Of a stretch of 64,000 nucleotides of DNA, positions 10,854 through 20,415 are shown in pieces. Source of the stretch: Subtercola sp. Z020 (lineage in GTDB: Bacteria; Actinomycetota; Actinomycetes; Actinomycetales; Microbacteriaceae); the NCBI RefSeq assembly GCF_002931235.1, contig NZ_PSTT01000070.1:1-64000 (forward strand). The letters are read 5' to 3'. The notes beneath the pieces are model-generated. The model saw nothing but the letters and a program-made list of their open reading frames with translations. It did no database searches and had not been told where the DNA came from. A program made the translations under genes and the position numbers. The stretch's first letter is position 1. Each line of letters opens with the position of its first letter.

Positions 10854-12173
10854 GTGACCGACAACCACGAGCAGCAGGCGGCCGTGCCGCCTGTCGAGCC
10901 TGTGCAGCAGGCGGCTGTGCCGCCGTTCGAGGCCGCGCAGGTGGCGGCTGTGCCGCCGGTCCAGGCGCCGCGATACGGGGAGTACGCGTACGCGCCGCCG
11001 CCCGGGTACGCGCCGCCGCCGGGGTACGCGCCGGCGCCGGGCGCGGCGGGGGCGGGGCAGGCGCCGTGGGTGCCGCCGATCAAGCCGGGGCTCGTGCCGC
11101 TTCGACCGCTCGGGTTCGGCACCCTGCTGGGGGCACCGTTCCAGGTGCTGCGCCGGAACACGGGGCCGACACTCGGCAGCGCTCTGATCATCCAGTTCGC
11201 CATCGGCATCGTGACGGCGCTCGTGGTGGGCGGCGCCGCGCTGCTGGCATTCAGCCGGGTCGATTCCGCGTCGGCCGAGGATTACGACGCGGTCAGCGCG
11301 GGCGCCACGGCGATCGTGTTGCTGAGCACGCTGGTGCCGATCGCGGTCGCACTCGTCACCGGGGCGCTGCTGCAGAGCATCCTCGTCATCGAAGTGTCAC
11401 GCGAGATCCTCGGCGAGAGGCGGCGCATGGGCGAGCTGTGGCGCGCGGCCGGGCGGCGCATCTGGCCGCTCGCTCTGTGGACGCTGCTGCAGGCGGCGGT
11501 CATCGTCGTCGTGCTGGCCGTCGTGGTCGGCGTGATCGTTCTGCTGGCGATGCTCGGCGGGGTCGCGACCGTGTTCGCGGTGATCGTCGGCATCGTGTCC
11601 TTCCTGGGGCTCGCGGTTCTGGCCGCCTGGCTGACGACGAAACTCTCGCTCGTTCCCTGCGTGATCGTGCTCGAACGGGCCGGCGTGCGACAGGCCATCG
11701 TGCGCTCCTGGCGACTCACCGACCGCTCGTTCTGGAAGACGCTCGGCACCGAGTGGCTCGTCTCCGTCATCGTCTACACGGCGTCGCAGGTGGTCGTTCA
11801 GCCGATCAGCCTCATCTTCGGCCTGGGCGTCGGGGTGCTCGCACCGAACGGCACCGACAGCTCTGGTTTCTCTTCCGAATGGGTGCTGATCGGCGGCCTC
11901 TACCTGCTGATCGGGGTGATCCAGCTGGTGTTCGGCGCGATCAGTGCGGTGGTGCAGGCGGCGACGGTCTCGGTCATCTACGTCGACCTGCGCATCCGCA
12001 AGGAGGGCCTCGATCTCGAGCTGATCCGGTTCGTCGAGGCGCGCGAGGCCGGGCGCACGAAGCCCGACGACGATCCGTTCCGGGTCGCCACGGCCGCCGG
12101 TGCCGCCGGTGCGGCCGGCGCCGCGGGCACGTCGCAGGCCGGCGAGCCGATGCAGCCCGAATCGCGAGTGTGA
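10854..12173 (+). CDS. Polytopic membrane protein with proline-rich N-terminus (GDPD membrane-domain-like)
   Basis: The 439-residue product has a cytoplasmic Pro/Ala/Gly/Tyr-rich N-terminus with repeats (AAVPP three times; YAPPPG twice plus YAPAPG). About six hydrophobic segments follow, with the internal motif VPCVIVLERAGVRQAIVRSWRL. This resembles the membrane domain found next to glycerophosphodiester phosphodiesterases, but no catalytic domain is present. GTG 10854 is chosen because GAGGGAAG lies just upstream; ATG 10827 has no such site. The C-terminus is a low-complexity Ala/Gly run. It heads the plus-strand DUF4129-DUF4350-MoxR-DUF58 cluster and may be a partner of that complex. Confidence 0.8.
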   Translation: MTDNHEQQAAVPPVEPVQQAAVPPFEAAQVAAVPPVQAPRYGEYAYAPPPGYAPPPGYAPAPGAAGAGQAPWVPPIKPGLVPLRPLGFGTLLGAPFQVLRRNTGPTLGSALIIQFAIGIVTALVVGGAALLAFSRVDSASAEDYDAVSAGATAIVLLSTLVPIAVALVTGALLQSILVIEVSREILGERRRMGELWRAAGRRIWPLALWTLLQAAVIVVVLAVVVGVIVLLAMLGGVATVFAVIVGIVSFLGLAVLAAWLTTKLSLVPCVIVLERAGVRQAIVRSWRLTDRSFWKTLGTEWLVSVIVYTASQVVVQPISLIFGLGVGVLAPNGTDSSGFSSEWVLIGGLYLLIGVIQLVFGAISAVVQAATVSVIYVDLRIRKEGLDLELIRFVEAREAGRTKPDDDPFRVATAAGAAGAAGAAGTSQAGEPMQPESRV

Positions 12174-12188
12174 GGCCGGCGCGGCGAC

Positions 12189-12875
12189 ATGCTCATCCTC
12201 CTCCACGCGCTCGGTGACGTTCCTGTCGATCCGCCGGCTCCGGATGCCCGGCAGCTGCTGCTCGACGAGCTGAGCAAGCCCGAATACCAGGCCGCGAAGC
12301 CGACCTGGCTCGACCGCGCTGCGGAGGCGGTGCAGAACTGGCTCGGCAGTCTCGTGCTTCCGTCGGGAGGCAACTTCGGCGGCCTGCTGCCGCTGCTGGC
12401 CGTGATCGTGCTCGTCGCTCTCGTGGTGATTGCGTTCATCGTCTTCGGGCGACCGCGTCGCAACCGGTCCGCCGTGGCGACGCTCGATGCGCTCTTCGGT
12501 ACGGATGATCGGCGGAGCTCTGCGGAACTCCGCCGGTCCGCGGCGGCCGCGGCACGGGCCGGCGACTTCCGCACGGCGATCGAGGAGCTGTACCGCGCGC
12601 TGGCACGGAGGCAGGCCGAGCGCACGGTGGTCAGCATTGATCCGGGCACCACGGCGCAGGAGTTCGCCGTTCGCGCGGGCGGGTCGTACCCGGCCGAGGC
12701 GACGCGGCTCGGTTCGGCGGCGCGGGTGTTCGACGAGGTGCGCTACCTGGGGGCGCCGGGAACGCGCGAGCAGTACGACGAGCTCACAGCGCTCGAGGCA
12801 GCGCTCCGCGATGCGCCCCCGGTGCGGCGGGCGGCCGTGGGCGGCGGCGCCCCGGCGAAGGCGGGCACACGATGA
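12189..12875 (+). CDS. DUF4129 domain-containing membrane protein
   Basis: A 228-residue protein with one strong TM segment (about residues 66-86, LLPLLAVIVLVALVVIAFIVF). The C-terminal soluble DUF4129-type domain has the motifs AELRRSAAAAARAGDFRTAIEELYR and GTTAQEFAVRAG. The family occurs with MoxR/DUF58 clusters and transglutaminase-like proteins; its biochemical role is unknown. It begins 15 bases after the preceding gene and overlaps the next gene by four bases (ATGA), so the cluster is probably an operon. Confidence 0.85.
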   Translation: MLILLHALGDVPVDPPAPDARQLLLDELSKPEYQAAKPTWLDRAAEAVQNWLGSLVLPSGGNFGGLLPLLAVIVLVALVVIAFIVFGRPRRNRSAVATLDALFGTDDRRSSAELRRSAAAAARAGDFRTAIEELYRALARRQAERTVVSIDPGTTAQEFAVRAGGSYPAEATRLGSAARVFDEVRYLGAPGTREQYDELTALEAALRDAPPVRRAAVGGGAPAKAGTR

Positions 12876-14302
12876 ACGCCGGGCTGACGTCGAAACCTGC
12901 GGCGGGTTCGCCCGCGGGGGCACCGGCGAAAGCGGCTACAGCGGCATCGACACTGCCAGCGACGGCGTCAGCCACGGGGGCGACACCTGCGGCCACGCCG
13001 ACGGTGCGGGCGTTCTTTCGGCGGTGGTCGTTCTGGGTGGGCGCGGGCGTGTTCGTCGTACTCGCGAGCCTCGTGCTGCTGCTGATCCGTGGGGCCGGCG
13101 GCGCGGGCGCGGGCGAACTGTCGATCACCAGCGCGGCACCCGGTGGGGCAAAGGCGGTGGCGGAGGTGCTGCGCGGGCAGGGCGTCACCGTGACAGCGGT
13201 CGGGTCGCTCGACGAGGCCGTGCGGGAGGTCGCGCGGGCGGGTGGTGGCGCGGGTGGCAGCGCCAGCGACAGCGGCTCAGGCAGCAGCGGCACCGGCGCT
13301 CCCCCGGGCACCGCCGAACCGACCGTGCTCGTCTTCGACCCGAACGGCTTCCTACCGATCGACCGCACCGACGATCTCGCCCGGCTCGGCGGTCACCTGG
13401 TGCTCGTTCAGCCCGACATCTTCACTCTCGATGCCCTGGCGCCGAGCATCTCGGTCACCGGCCAGGTCGAGAACAGCAGCGTCGTCGAGGCGGGTTGCGC
13501 GGTACCGAGCGCCGAACGCGCGGGAACGATCACCACCTCGGGGACGGCCTATCGCGCCTCGGGGGCGTCCGGGGAAAGCGACACGGGCAACGGCAGCGAC
13601 ACCGACACCGACACCGACGGCAGTACCACCACCACCGAGTGCTTCGAGACCGGCGACGGCGGCTACTCACTCGTGCAGGCCGAGACCGCGGGTTCCGTCG
13701 TGACGGTGGTGGGGGCATCCGATGTCCTGACGAATGAGCACGTGATCGAGGCGGGCAATGCCGCCCTCGCGCTCGGCCTGCTCGGCCAGAGCGACGAGCT
13801 CGTCTGGTACACGCCGTCGGAATCCGACGTCACGGCGACCGGGCCGCCGAGCCTCGCGACGCTGACGCCCGGCTGGGTCACCCCGCTTTTGCTGCTGCTC
13901 GTCGTCGTCTTTCTCGCGGCAGCGGTCTGGCGGGGGCGGCGACTCGGCCCGGTCGTCGTCGAGAACCTGCCCGTGATCGTTCGCGGCAGTGAGACGGTCG
14001 CCGGTCGGGCGCGCCTGTATGCGCGCTCGAACGCGCGAACGCGGGCTCTGGATGCTCTGCGCATCGGCAGCGTGACCAGAATGTCGGGCCTGCTGGGGTT
14101 GCCGCGCTCGGCGGGGTTGCCCGAGATCATCGCGGCGGTCTCGGCACGCACCGGCGTTCCCGCCGTGGAGGTCGCCGACGTGATCGTGAACCGGCTGCCC
14201 TCGTCGGAGGCCGAACTCCTCGCGCTGTCGCAGCAGCTCGCCGCGCTCGAGCGGCGGGTGCAGGTCGCGGTCGGCCGCGCGAGCCCCGGCGGATCGCCGT
14301 GA
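12872..14302 (+). CDS. DUF4350 domain-containing membrane protein
   Basis: A 476-residue protein with TM segments near residues 53-72 and 328-350 enclosing an extracytoplasmic DUF4350-type domain (SAAPGGAKAVAEVLRGQGVTV, TVLVFDPNGFL). The cytoplasmic tail contains a Leu-rich helix. An internal low-complexity insert of repeated Asp-Thr pairs (13596-13619, tandem GACACC) and a Ser/Gly-rich stretch lie in the extracytoplasmic part. DUF4350 proteins accompany MoxR-DUF58 pairs in Actinobacteria. The function is unknown. Confidence 0.85.
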   Translation: MNAGLTSKPAAGSPAGAPAKAATAASTLPATASATGATPAATPTVRAFFRRWSFWVGAGVFVVLASLVLLLIRGAGGAGAGELSITSAAPGGAKAVAEVLRGQGVTVTAVGSLDEAVREVARAGGGAGGSASDSGSGSSGTGAPPGTAEPTVLVFDPNGFLPIDRTDDLARLGGHLVLVQPDIFTLDALAPSISVTGQVENSSVVEAGCAVPSAERAGTITTSGTAYRASGASGESDTGNGSDTDTDTDGSTTTTECFETGDGGYSLVQAETAGSVVTVVGASDVLTNEHVIEAGNAALALGLLGQSDELVWYTPSESDVTATGPPSLATLTPGWVTPLLLLLVVVFLAAAVWRGRRLGPVVVENLPVIVRGSETVAGRARLYARSNARTRALDALRIGSVTRMSGLLGLPRSAGLPEIIAAVSARTGVPAVEVADVIVNRLPSSEAELLALSQQLAALERRVQVAVGRASPGGSP

Positions 14303-14387
14303 AACCGATGTGCTCCGCGACACGGCGGTGCGAGCATCCCGCTCACCCCCTTCTCGACCCGCAGAACCCCGACACAGAAAGCCGAGC

Positions 14388-15373
<986 letters not shown>

Positions 15374-15374
<1 letters not shown>

Positions 15375-15436
15375 TGACGGGTGGCGCTGGCCGGGCGCTG
15401 CGCTCGGCGATGTCGACAGCGGAACGGCGACGCTGA
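15374..15436 (+). CDS. Possible 20-codon translational-coupling ORF
   Basis: A 20-codon ORF (MTGGAGRALRSAMSTAERRR) starts on the last base of the moxR stop (TGATG at 15372-15376) and ends with a stop that overlaps the DUF58 start in the same way (TGATG at 15434-15438). It may only serve to carry ribosomes from moxR to DUF58. It could also be chance, because TGATG is easily made. Confidence 0.35.
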
Positions 15437-16743
15437 TGGCGGTGTCGGGGCGGTTCGTGCTGCTGGTCGCGCTCGGAGCCGTGCCCATCGTGCTGCTTGG
15501 CCAGGCGTACGGGCTCGCCTTCGAGGCGCTCGGCGGGTGGCTCGTGCTGGTTCTGCTGCTCGGGGTGCTCGACCTGCTGCTGGCCGCGTCGCCGAGGGGC
15601 GTGCTGGTCGAGCGCGACCTGCCGTTGCGGGTGCGGCTCGGGCAGCCGGCCCGCAGCGACCTCTATCTCACCAATACAGGGCGGCGGGCGCTCCGCGGCA
15701 CGGTGCGCGATGCGTGGCAGCCCGCCGCGGGGGCCGTCGAGACCCGGTTCGCGCTACGGATGCCCGCCGGGGAACGGCGGCTGGTGAGCGTCGAGCTCCG
15801 CCCGTTCAGGCGCGGTGAACGCCGGGTCGAGCAGGCGGGCATCCGGAGCTTCGGGCCGCTGGGGCTCTGGGCGAGGCAGGTGAGCCTCGTCGCGCCGGGG
15901 CGCATTCGCGTGCTGCCCCCCTTCAACTCCCGGCGGCACCTGCCCTCGCGACTGGCCCGCCTGCGGGAGTTCGACGGGCGTACGAGCGTGATGATCCGCG
16001 GCCAGGGCACCGAGTTCGACAGCCTGAGGGAGTACGTGCGCGGCGACGACGTACGGTCGATCGACTGGCGCGCGACCGCCCGGCGCGAGGAGGTGGTGGT
16101 GCGCACCTGGCGGCCCGAGCGGGATCGCCGCGTGGTCATCGTCATCGACACCGGGCGCACGAGCGCGGCGCGCATCGACAACGAGCCACGGCTCGACACC
16201 GCCTTCGAGTCGGCGCTGCTGCTCGCCGCCCTCGCGAGCCGGGCCGGCGACCGCGTCGATCTGATCGCCTACGACCGGCGGGTGCGCGCGCGGGTGCAGG
16301 GCGCGACCGGCCCCGAGCTGCTCTCCCGCATGGTGGATGTGCTGGCCCCCGTCGACCCGGAGTTGCTCGAGACGGACTGGTCGGCCGTGCCCGCCGAGGT
16401 GCGCACGGTGACGAACCAGCGGGCGCTCGTCGTGCTGCTGACCTCCCTCGAGACGCCGGGGTCGTCGCGCACGCTGCTCGCGGTGCTGCCGCAACTGACC
16501 CAGCGGCACACGGTTCTGGTGGCGTCGGTGACCGATCCGGCGACGTTCGCCGCGGTGGGGCAGCGGGATGATCGTGAGCAGACCTACACGGCCGCGGCGG
16601 CCGAGCGGGCGCTGCTCGACGTCGCCCGCGTGGCGGCGGCCGCGCGCCAGCAGGGCGCGGAGGTGGTGACGGGGTCGCCGGCGGAGCTGCCGCCCGCGGT
16701 CGCGGACCGCTACCTCGCGCTGAAGGCCGCCGGGCGGCTGTAG
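15436..16743 (+). CDS. DUF58 domain-containing protein (VWA-like partner of MoxR)
   Basis: A 435-residue protein with two N-terminal TM helices (about residues 7-50), an extracytoplasmic-type beta region, and the signature DUF58 motif GTEFDSLREYVRGDDVRSIDWRATAR cut here to its core (REYVRGDD). This is followed by a VWA-like domain (RRVVIVIDTGRTS, then ALLLAALASRAGDRVDLIAYD). DUF58 proteins are the usual partners of MoxR ATPases. The start ATG overlaps the stop of the small ORF before it. Transcription ends against the convergent SpoIIM-family gene. Confidence 0.93.
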   Translation: MAVSGRFVLLVALGAVPIVLLGQAYGLAFEALGGWLVLVLLLGVLDLLLAASPRGVLVERDLPLRVRLGQPARSDLYLTNTGRRALRGTVRDAWQPAAGAVETRFALRMPAGERRLVSVELRPFRRGERRVEQAGIRSFGPLGLWARQVSLVAPGRIRVLPPFNSRRHLPSRLARLREFDGRTSVMIRGQGTEFDSLREYVRGDDVRSIDWRATARREEVVVRTWRPERDRRVVIVIDTGRTSAARIDNEPRLDTAFESALLLAALASRAGDRVDLIAYDRRVRARVQGATGPELLSRMVDVLAPVDPELLETDWSAVPAEVRTVTNQRALVVLLTSLETPGSSRTLLAVLPQLTQRHTVLVASVTDPATFAAVGQRDDREQTYTAAAAERALLDVARVAAAARQQGAEVVTGSPAELPPAVADRYLALKAAGRL

Positions 16744-16797
16744 CCGCACAGCCCAGGCGCCCGTCCCCGGCGCGGGCGGGCGCGGTGTGGCCGGGGC

Positions 16798-16826
16798 GAC
16801 GGGCGCGCCCCGCGGCCGCGCCCGTC
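16798..16826. terminator. Bidirectional hairpin between convergent DUF58 and SpoIIM genes
   Basis: GACGGGCGCG (16798-16807) and CGCGCCCGTC (16817-16826) form a perfect 10-bp inverted repeat with a 9-base loop. It ends inside the SpoIIM-family stop codon region. There is no T-run. The position between convergent genes supports a termination role. Confidence 0.5.
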
Positions 16827-17820
16827 AGGCCGCGATGAGGCGCCGGGCGCCGGCGTCGAACTCGTCGAGGTCGCCCGTCTCGCCCGCGCGGTAGGCGCGG
16901 CCGCCGACCCACACCATGTAGAACACGAACGCCCCCAGCGCGACCGCGCCGATGCCGAGCTTCACCGGCCACGGCAGCGGCGACGGCGTCACGAAACCCT
17001 CGATGACCCCGGAGACGAGCAGCACGAAGACGAGCCCGATCGCGACCGTGAAGAGGGCGCGTCCGTCTTCGGCGAGCGCCTGGCCGCGGGTTCGGGCGCC
17101 GGGCGCGATCCACGACCAGAAGATACGGAGGCCCGCCGCCGCGGCCACGAAGATCGCCGTGAGTTCGAGCATCCCGTGCGGCAGAATGTACTGGAAGAAC
17201 ACGTCGGCGTGCCCGAAGTGGAACAGCACCGCCGCGTTCACCCCGAGGTTCAGCGCGTTCTGCAGCAGAAGGTAGGGAACGTAGACGCCGACGATGCCGA
17301 ATGCAACGCACTGGGCCGCCAGCCACGCATTGTTGGTCCAGACCTGGCCCGTGAACGATGCAGACGGGTTCTCGGAGTAGTAGCCGACGAAGTCCTGCTC
17401 CGCCACCTTCTGCAGGTCGGCGTCGCTGCCGAAGTTCGCCAGAACGCGCGGGTCGTTGAGCGCCCAGCTCGCGTAGAGCGCGCTCACCACGACGGTCGCG
17501 AGGGCGACGACCAGCACGATCCACCGCAGCCGGTAGAGCGCAGCGGGCAACTGTAAGGCGAAGAACGTCGGCAGCTGCCGAAGCACATTGCCGCTCGAAC
17601 CGGTGAAACGGAGCCGCGCGCGGGAGAGCGACACCGAGAGGCGGTCCCCCGCAACCGTCGATCCTGCAGCCGTCGTGATCGCCGAGAGCTCACTGGCTCC
17701 GGACTGGTACCGCTCGATCAGCTCGTCGGCCTCGGCCCCCGAGAAGTTGCGGCGTCGCCCGAGGTCATCGAGGCGATCCCAGTCGGCTCGATGGGCGGCA
17801 GTGTAGGCGTCGAGGTCCAT
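16825..17820 (-). CDS. SpoIIM-family (stage II sporulation protein M-like) membrane protein
   Basis: A 331-residue membrane protein of the SpoIIM/DUF95 family. In non-sporulating Actinobacteria it pairs with an RDD protein and the MoxR cluster, so sporulation is not implied. It has a soluble N-terminus (MDLDAYTAAHRADWDRL) and about five TM helices. The family motif region is NALNLGVNAAVLFHFGHADV followed by PHGMLELTAIFVA. ATG 17820 is preferred over the longer open frame because the family begins here and a TATCAT box lies eight bases upstream. The divergent RDD gene starts only eight bases away. Confidence 0.88.
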   Translation of the reverse strand: MDLDAYTAAHRADWDRLDDLGRRRNFSGAEADELIERYQSGASELSAITTAAGSTVAGDRLSVSLSRARLRFTGSSGNVLRQLPTFFALQLPAALYRLRWIVLVVALATVVVSALYASWALNDPRVLANFGSDADLQKVAEQDFVGYYSENPSASFTGQVWTNNAWLAAQCVAFGIVGVYVPYLLLQNALNLGVNAAVLFHFGHADVFFQYILPHGMLELTAIFVAAAAGLRIFWSWIAPGARTRGQALAEDGRALFTVAIGLVFVLLVSGVIEGFVTPSPLPWPVKLGIGAVALGAFVFYMVWVGGRAYRAGETGDLDEFDAGARRLIAA

Positions 17821-17828
17821 CTGCTTAG

Positions 17829-17834
17829 ATGATA
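17829..17834 (-). promoter_or_regulatory. Candidate leaderless -10 box of SpoIIM-family gene
   Basis: TATCAT on the minus strand ends eight bases before ATG 17820. On the plus strand the same bases include the first possible start of the RDD gene, so promoter and coding sequence overlap. Confidence 0.45.
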
Positions 17835-18701
17835 GCCATGGCAGCGCCACTTCTCAGCCCGGCATCGCAGCCGCACTCGCTGGAGTACAGCGACGAGCTG
17901 CTGGTCACCGGCGAGGCCGTCGCGCTCGACGTGCGGCCGGCGAACTTCATCCTGCGCGCGGCCGGCACCATGATCGACATCCTCGCGTCGGTGCTGCTGA
18001 TTCTGCTCGCCGTGGTTCTCGTCGGACTCTGGCAGAGCGCGACCGGGGCCGACCCTGCGATCTCGCAGGCGATCATCCTGTCGAGCGTGGTGTTCTGCAT
18101 TGTGATCGTGCCGACCGCCGTGGAGACGCTGACGCACGGTCGATCGCTCGGAAAGCTGGCAATCGGCGCGCGGATCGTGCGCGACGACGGCGGATCGATC
18201 TCGCTGCGCCATGCGCTGATCCGCTCGTTGACGGCCGTGCTCGAGCTCTACGCGACGTTCGGCGGGCTCGCGATCCTCGTCGCGCTGCTGAACCCGCGCG
18301 CCAAGCGCCTCGGCGACCTGCTCGCGGGAACCTACAGCCAGCACGAGCGGGTGCCGCGGCTGGTGTCGTCGGCGCAGCCGCTGCCCGCCGCTCTCGCCGA
18401 GTGGGCTTCCGTGGCAGACGTGGCGCGCCTGCCCGACCGGCTCTCGCGGCGCATCGCGCAGTTCCTGGCGGAGGCGCCTCGCATGGTTCCGGATGCCCGT
18501 GCCCGCCACGCGGCGCAGCTGGCAGCCGAGGCGGCTCCGTTCGTGTCGCCCGTTCCGCCGGTGCACCCCGAGCTGCTGTTGCTCGGCATCGCGGCCCTCC
18601 GCCGGGAGCGCGAGGCGCGCGCCCTCGCCCTGGAAGCCTTACGGCTGGCCCGCCTCGGCCCCGCCCTGTCGGGCCTCCCACACGGCTTCCCGGAGCGCTG
18701 A
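17829..18701 (+). CDS. RDD family membrane protein
   Basis: A 290-residue RDD-family protein. The domain starts with RPANFILRAAGTMIDILAS and contains two or three TM helices, the typical GRSLGKLAIGARIVRDDG, and KRLGDLLAGTYS. RDD proteins are linked to transport or ion homeostasis, but the role of this subgroup is unknown. The C-terminal 110 residues are a soluble Ala/Arg-rich helical extension. The start may be ATG 17829 or ATG 17838; the latter lies seven bases after TTAGAT and would suit a leaderless message. Confidence 0.88.
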   Translation: MIAMAAPLLSPASQPHSLEYSDELLVTGEAVALDVRPANFILRAAGTMIDILASVLLILLAVVLVGLWQSATGADPAISQAIILSSVVFCIVIVPTAVETLTHGRSLGKLAIGARIVRDDGGSISLRHALIRSLTAVLELYATFGGLAILVALLNPRAKRLGDLLAGTYSQHERVPRLVSSAQPLPAALAEWASVADVARLPDRLSRRIAQFLAEAPRMVPDARARHAAQLAAEAAPFVSPVPPVHPELLLLGIAALRREREARALALEALRLARLGPALSGLPHGFPER

Positions 18702-18716
18702 AGCACCCTCACCCTG

Positions 18717-18742
18717 AAGCAGAGACTTGCTCGACTCTGCTT
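18717..18742. promoter_or_regulatory. 8-bp inverted repeat overlapping promoter of the beta-propeller gene
   Basis: AAGCAGAG (18717-18724) and CTCTGCTT (18735-18742) form a perfect inverted repeat with a 10-base spacer that contains the -35-like TTGCTC. It could be an operator for a dimeric regulator, or the terminator of the RDD gene. Confidence 0.4.
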
Positions 18743-18756
18743 TCGGGCGCTAGAGT
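18727..18756 (+). promoter_or_regulatory. Candidate leaderless promoter of the beta-propeller surface protein
   Basis: TTGCTC (18727-18732), an 18-base spacer, then TAGAGT (18751-18756), six bases before ATG 18763. No ribosome-binding site is present. Both boxes resemble the sigma-70-type consensus. Confidence 0.6.
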
Positions 18757-18762
18757 ACCGGC

Positions 18763-20361
18763 ATGCCTCAGTCTCGAAGAAAACTCATGTCTGTTCTCAG
18801 CGGTGTCGCCGCCGTCGGCGCCTTCGCTCTCGTCACCCTCGTGTCCCCGCTCTCGGCGCAGGCCGCTACAGACGTGATGACGGGCTCCGCGCCAATCTCA
18901 GTCGCGGTCAACGAGAGCAACCACCGGGTGATCGTCGCGAACGCCGGCTTGAGAAGCGTCATGATCTTCGACGGCTCGGAAGCGGGCCCCACCAAGATGT
19001 CGCTCAACACTGGAGAGGAGGCGGGCGGTATCGCCGTCGACTCGGGCCTGCAGCTCGCCTTCGTGACGCTGCCTGCGGCTGACAAGGTCGCGGTCGTCGA
19101 CCTCGGCGCTGCGACCCCGGTTGTGCTTCGCACGCTCACTGTCGGCTCAGCTCCGAACTCGGTGGCAGTCGACCCCATCTTGCACCGGGTGTTCGTCGTC
19201 AACAACGGATCTGCGAACGTGTCGAGTTTCATCGGCGACGATGCAACCCCTACGATCACGACCATCGCGGTCGGGGCTGCTCCCCTGGGCATCGCTGTCG
19301 ACACGTCTTCGCACATCGTCTTCGTTGCCAGCAGCAGCACGAGCACTGTTGCTCGCTTCGACGGCGCGGCGGCCGCGCCCGTACCGACGACGATCTTCGG
19401 GGTTACAAATGCCGGTGGCATATCGGTGGATACTAATGCGCGTACCGTTTATGTTGTCGACGGCGGCAACGGAAGGCTCCTTCGTTTCAGCGCCAACGAG
19501 GTGACGCCAACCCTTGTTTCGATAGCAGTGACAGGCACCCCGAGTGCCGTTCTAGCCGATGCTGCGACCGGCGAGGTCTATGTGGCAACGCGCACGCCTG
19601 ACGCGCTAGTGCACTTTGACGGCACAAGGGAAGGTACACCCGTCTTCACGACCTCTCCCGGCGTCGGCTCGGTCCCGACAGCACTGGCCATCGACACGCA
19701 GTTAGCCGACCGTTACGTGTACGTCGGCCACCGTACATCCACCTTCGTCAGTCGAATCGGGGCGATAGCGCCGAGCGCGCCCGTGATCACATCCGGCTCG
19801 CCACCCGCGGCCACCGTCGGCGTGCCCTACAGTTTCACATTTACCGCTACAGGCCGTCCGTCTCCGCAATTTAACAGCACCTTCGGTCTCGGCGCTGCGT
19901 TCCGGCTTGACGCCGCCAGCGGTGTAGTAAGTGGCACGCCCACTGCGGTCGGCCCGATCACCTTCCGGCTCGAGGTTCTCAACGGTGTGGCGCCTTCGGC
20001 GGTTCAGAACGTGACCATCGAGGTCAATGCTGCGCCCACCCCGACACCGACCCCCACTCCGACTTCGACCACCACATCGACCCCGACGCCGACGGGCACG
20101 GGCACCCCTGGCACCGGAGGCAACGGGGGCGGCACTGGTACGGGTGCCGGTACCGGAGGCGGCACCGGGGGTGCAGGTGTCGGCGGATCGGGTGGAAGCG
20201 GCAGAAGCTCTGGCGGCGGAACAGGCACCGGCGGGTTGGCACACACCGGCCAGAGCCTCGACGGCGTCGCGCCGATTGGCGTGGCTGGGCTGCTGCTTCT
20301 TGCGGTCGGTGCGGCAGCGGTGATGGAGCGCCGCGCGCGAGCGAAACGGACGCGCTCGTAG
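18763..20361 (+). CDS. Sortase-anchored beta-propeller surface protein (LAHTG motif)
   Basis: The 532-residue product has a signal peptide ending near SAQAATD (residue 38). Seven repeats of about 40-45 residues follow, of YVTN/NHL type (pattern G.AVD....+VFV.N), enough for one seven-bladed propeller. Next come a He_PIG/Ig-like domain (PPAATVGVPYSFTFTATG), a Thr-Pro repeat stalk, a Gly/Thr/Ser-rich stretch and the sorting signal LAHTG, then a hydrophobic helix and a basic tail (ERRARAKRTRS). LAxTG is the class E sortase signal of Actinobacteria, so the protein should be linked to peptidoglycan. No sortase is in the window. Codons around 19380-19800 are more AT-rich than in neighbours. The ligand is unknown. 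Confidence 0.85.
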   Translation: MPQSRRKLMSVLSGVAAVGAFALVTLVSPLSAQAATDVMTGSAPISVAVNESNHRVIVANAGLRSVMIFDGSEAGPTKMSLNTGEEAGGIAVDSGLQLAFVTLPAADKVAVVDLGAATPVVLRTLTVGSAPNSVAVDPILHRVFVVNNGSANVSSFIGDDATPTITTIAVGAAPLGIAVDTSSHIVFVASSSTSTVARFDGAAAAPVPTTIFGVTNAGGISVDTNARTVYVVDGGNGRLLRFSANEVTPTLVSIAVTGTPSAVLADAATGEVYVATRTPDALVHFDGTREGTPVFTTSPGVGSVPTALAIDTQLADRYVYVGHRTSTFVSRIGAIAPSAPVITSGSPPAATVGVPYSFTFTATGRPSPQFNSTFGLGAAFRLDAASGVVSGTPTAVGPITFRLEVLNGVAPSAVQNVTIEVNAAPTPTPTPTPTSTTTSTPTPTGTGTPGTGGNGGGTGTGAGTGGGTGGAGVGGSGGSGRSSGGGTGTGGLAHTGQSLDGVAPIGVAGLLLLAVGAAAVMERRARAKRTRS

Positions 20362-20379
20362 CCACAGCGAGAAGAAAGC

Positions 20380-20415
20380 GCCGGGCCCGTCAGAACGACG
20401 GGCCCGGCTCTTTTT
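20380..20415 (+). terminator. Rho-independent terminator of the surface protein gene
   Basis: GCCGGGCCCGTC (20380-20391) pairs perfectly with GACGGGCCCGGC (20397-20408) around a 5-base loop, followed by TCTTTTT. It lies 18 bases after the stop codon. Confidence 0.92.

Noticed and set aside
16825-17820. Reading SpoIIM similarity as evidence of sporulation
   Set aside because: This family occurs widely in non-sporulating Actinobacteria with RDD and MoxR-cluster genes; no other sporulation gene is present.
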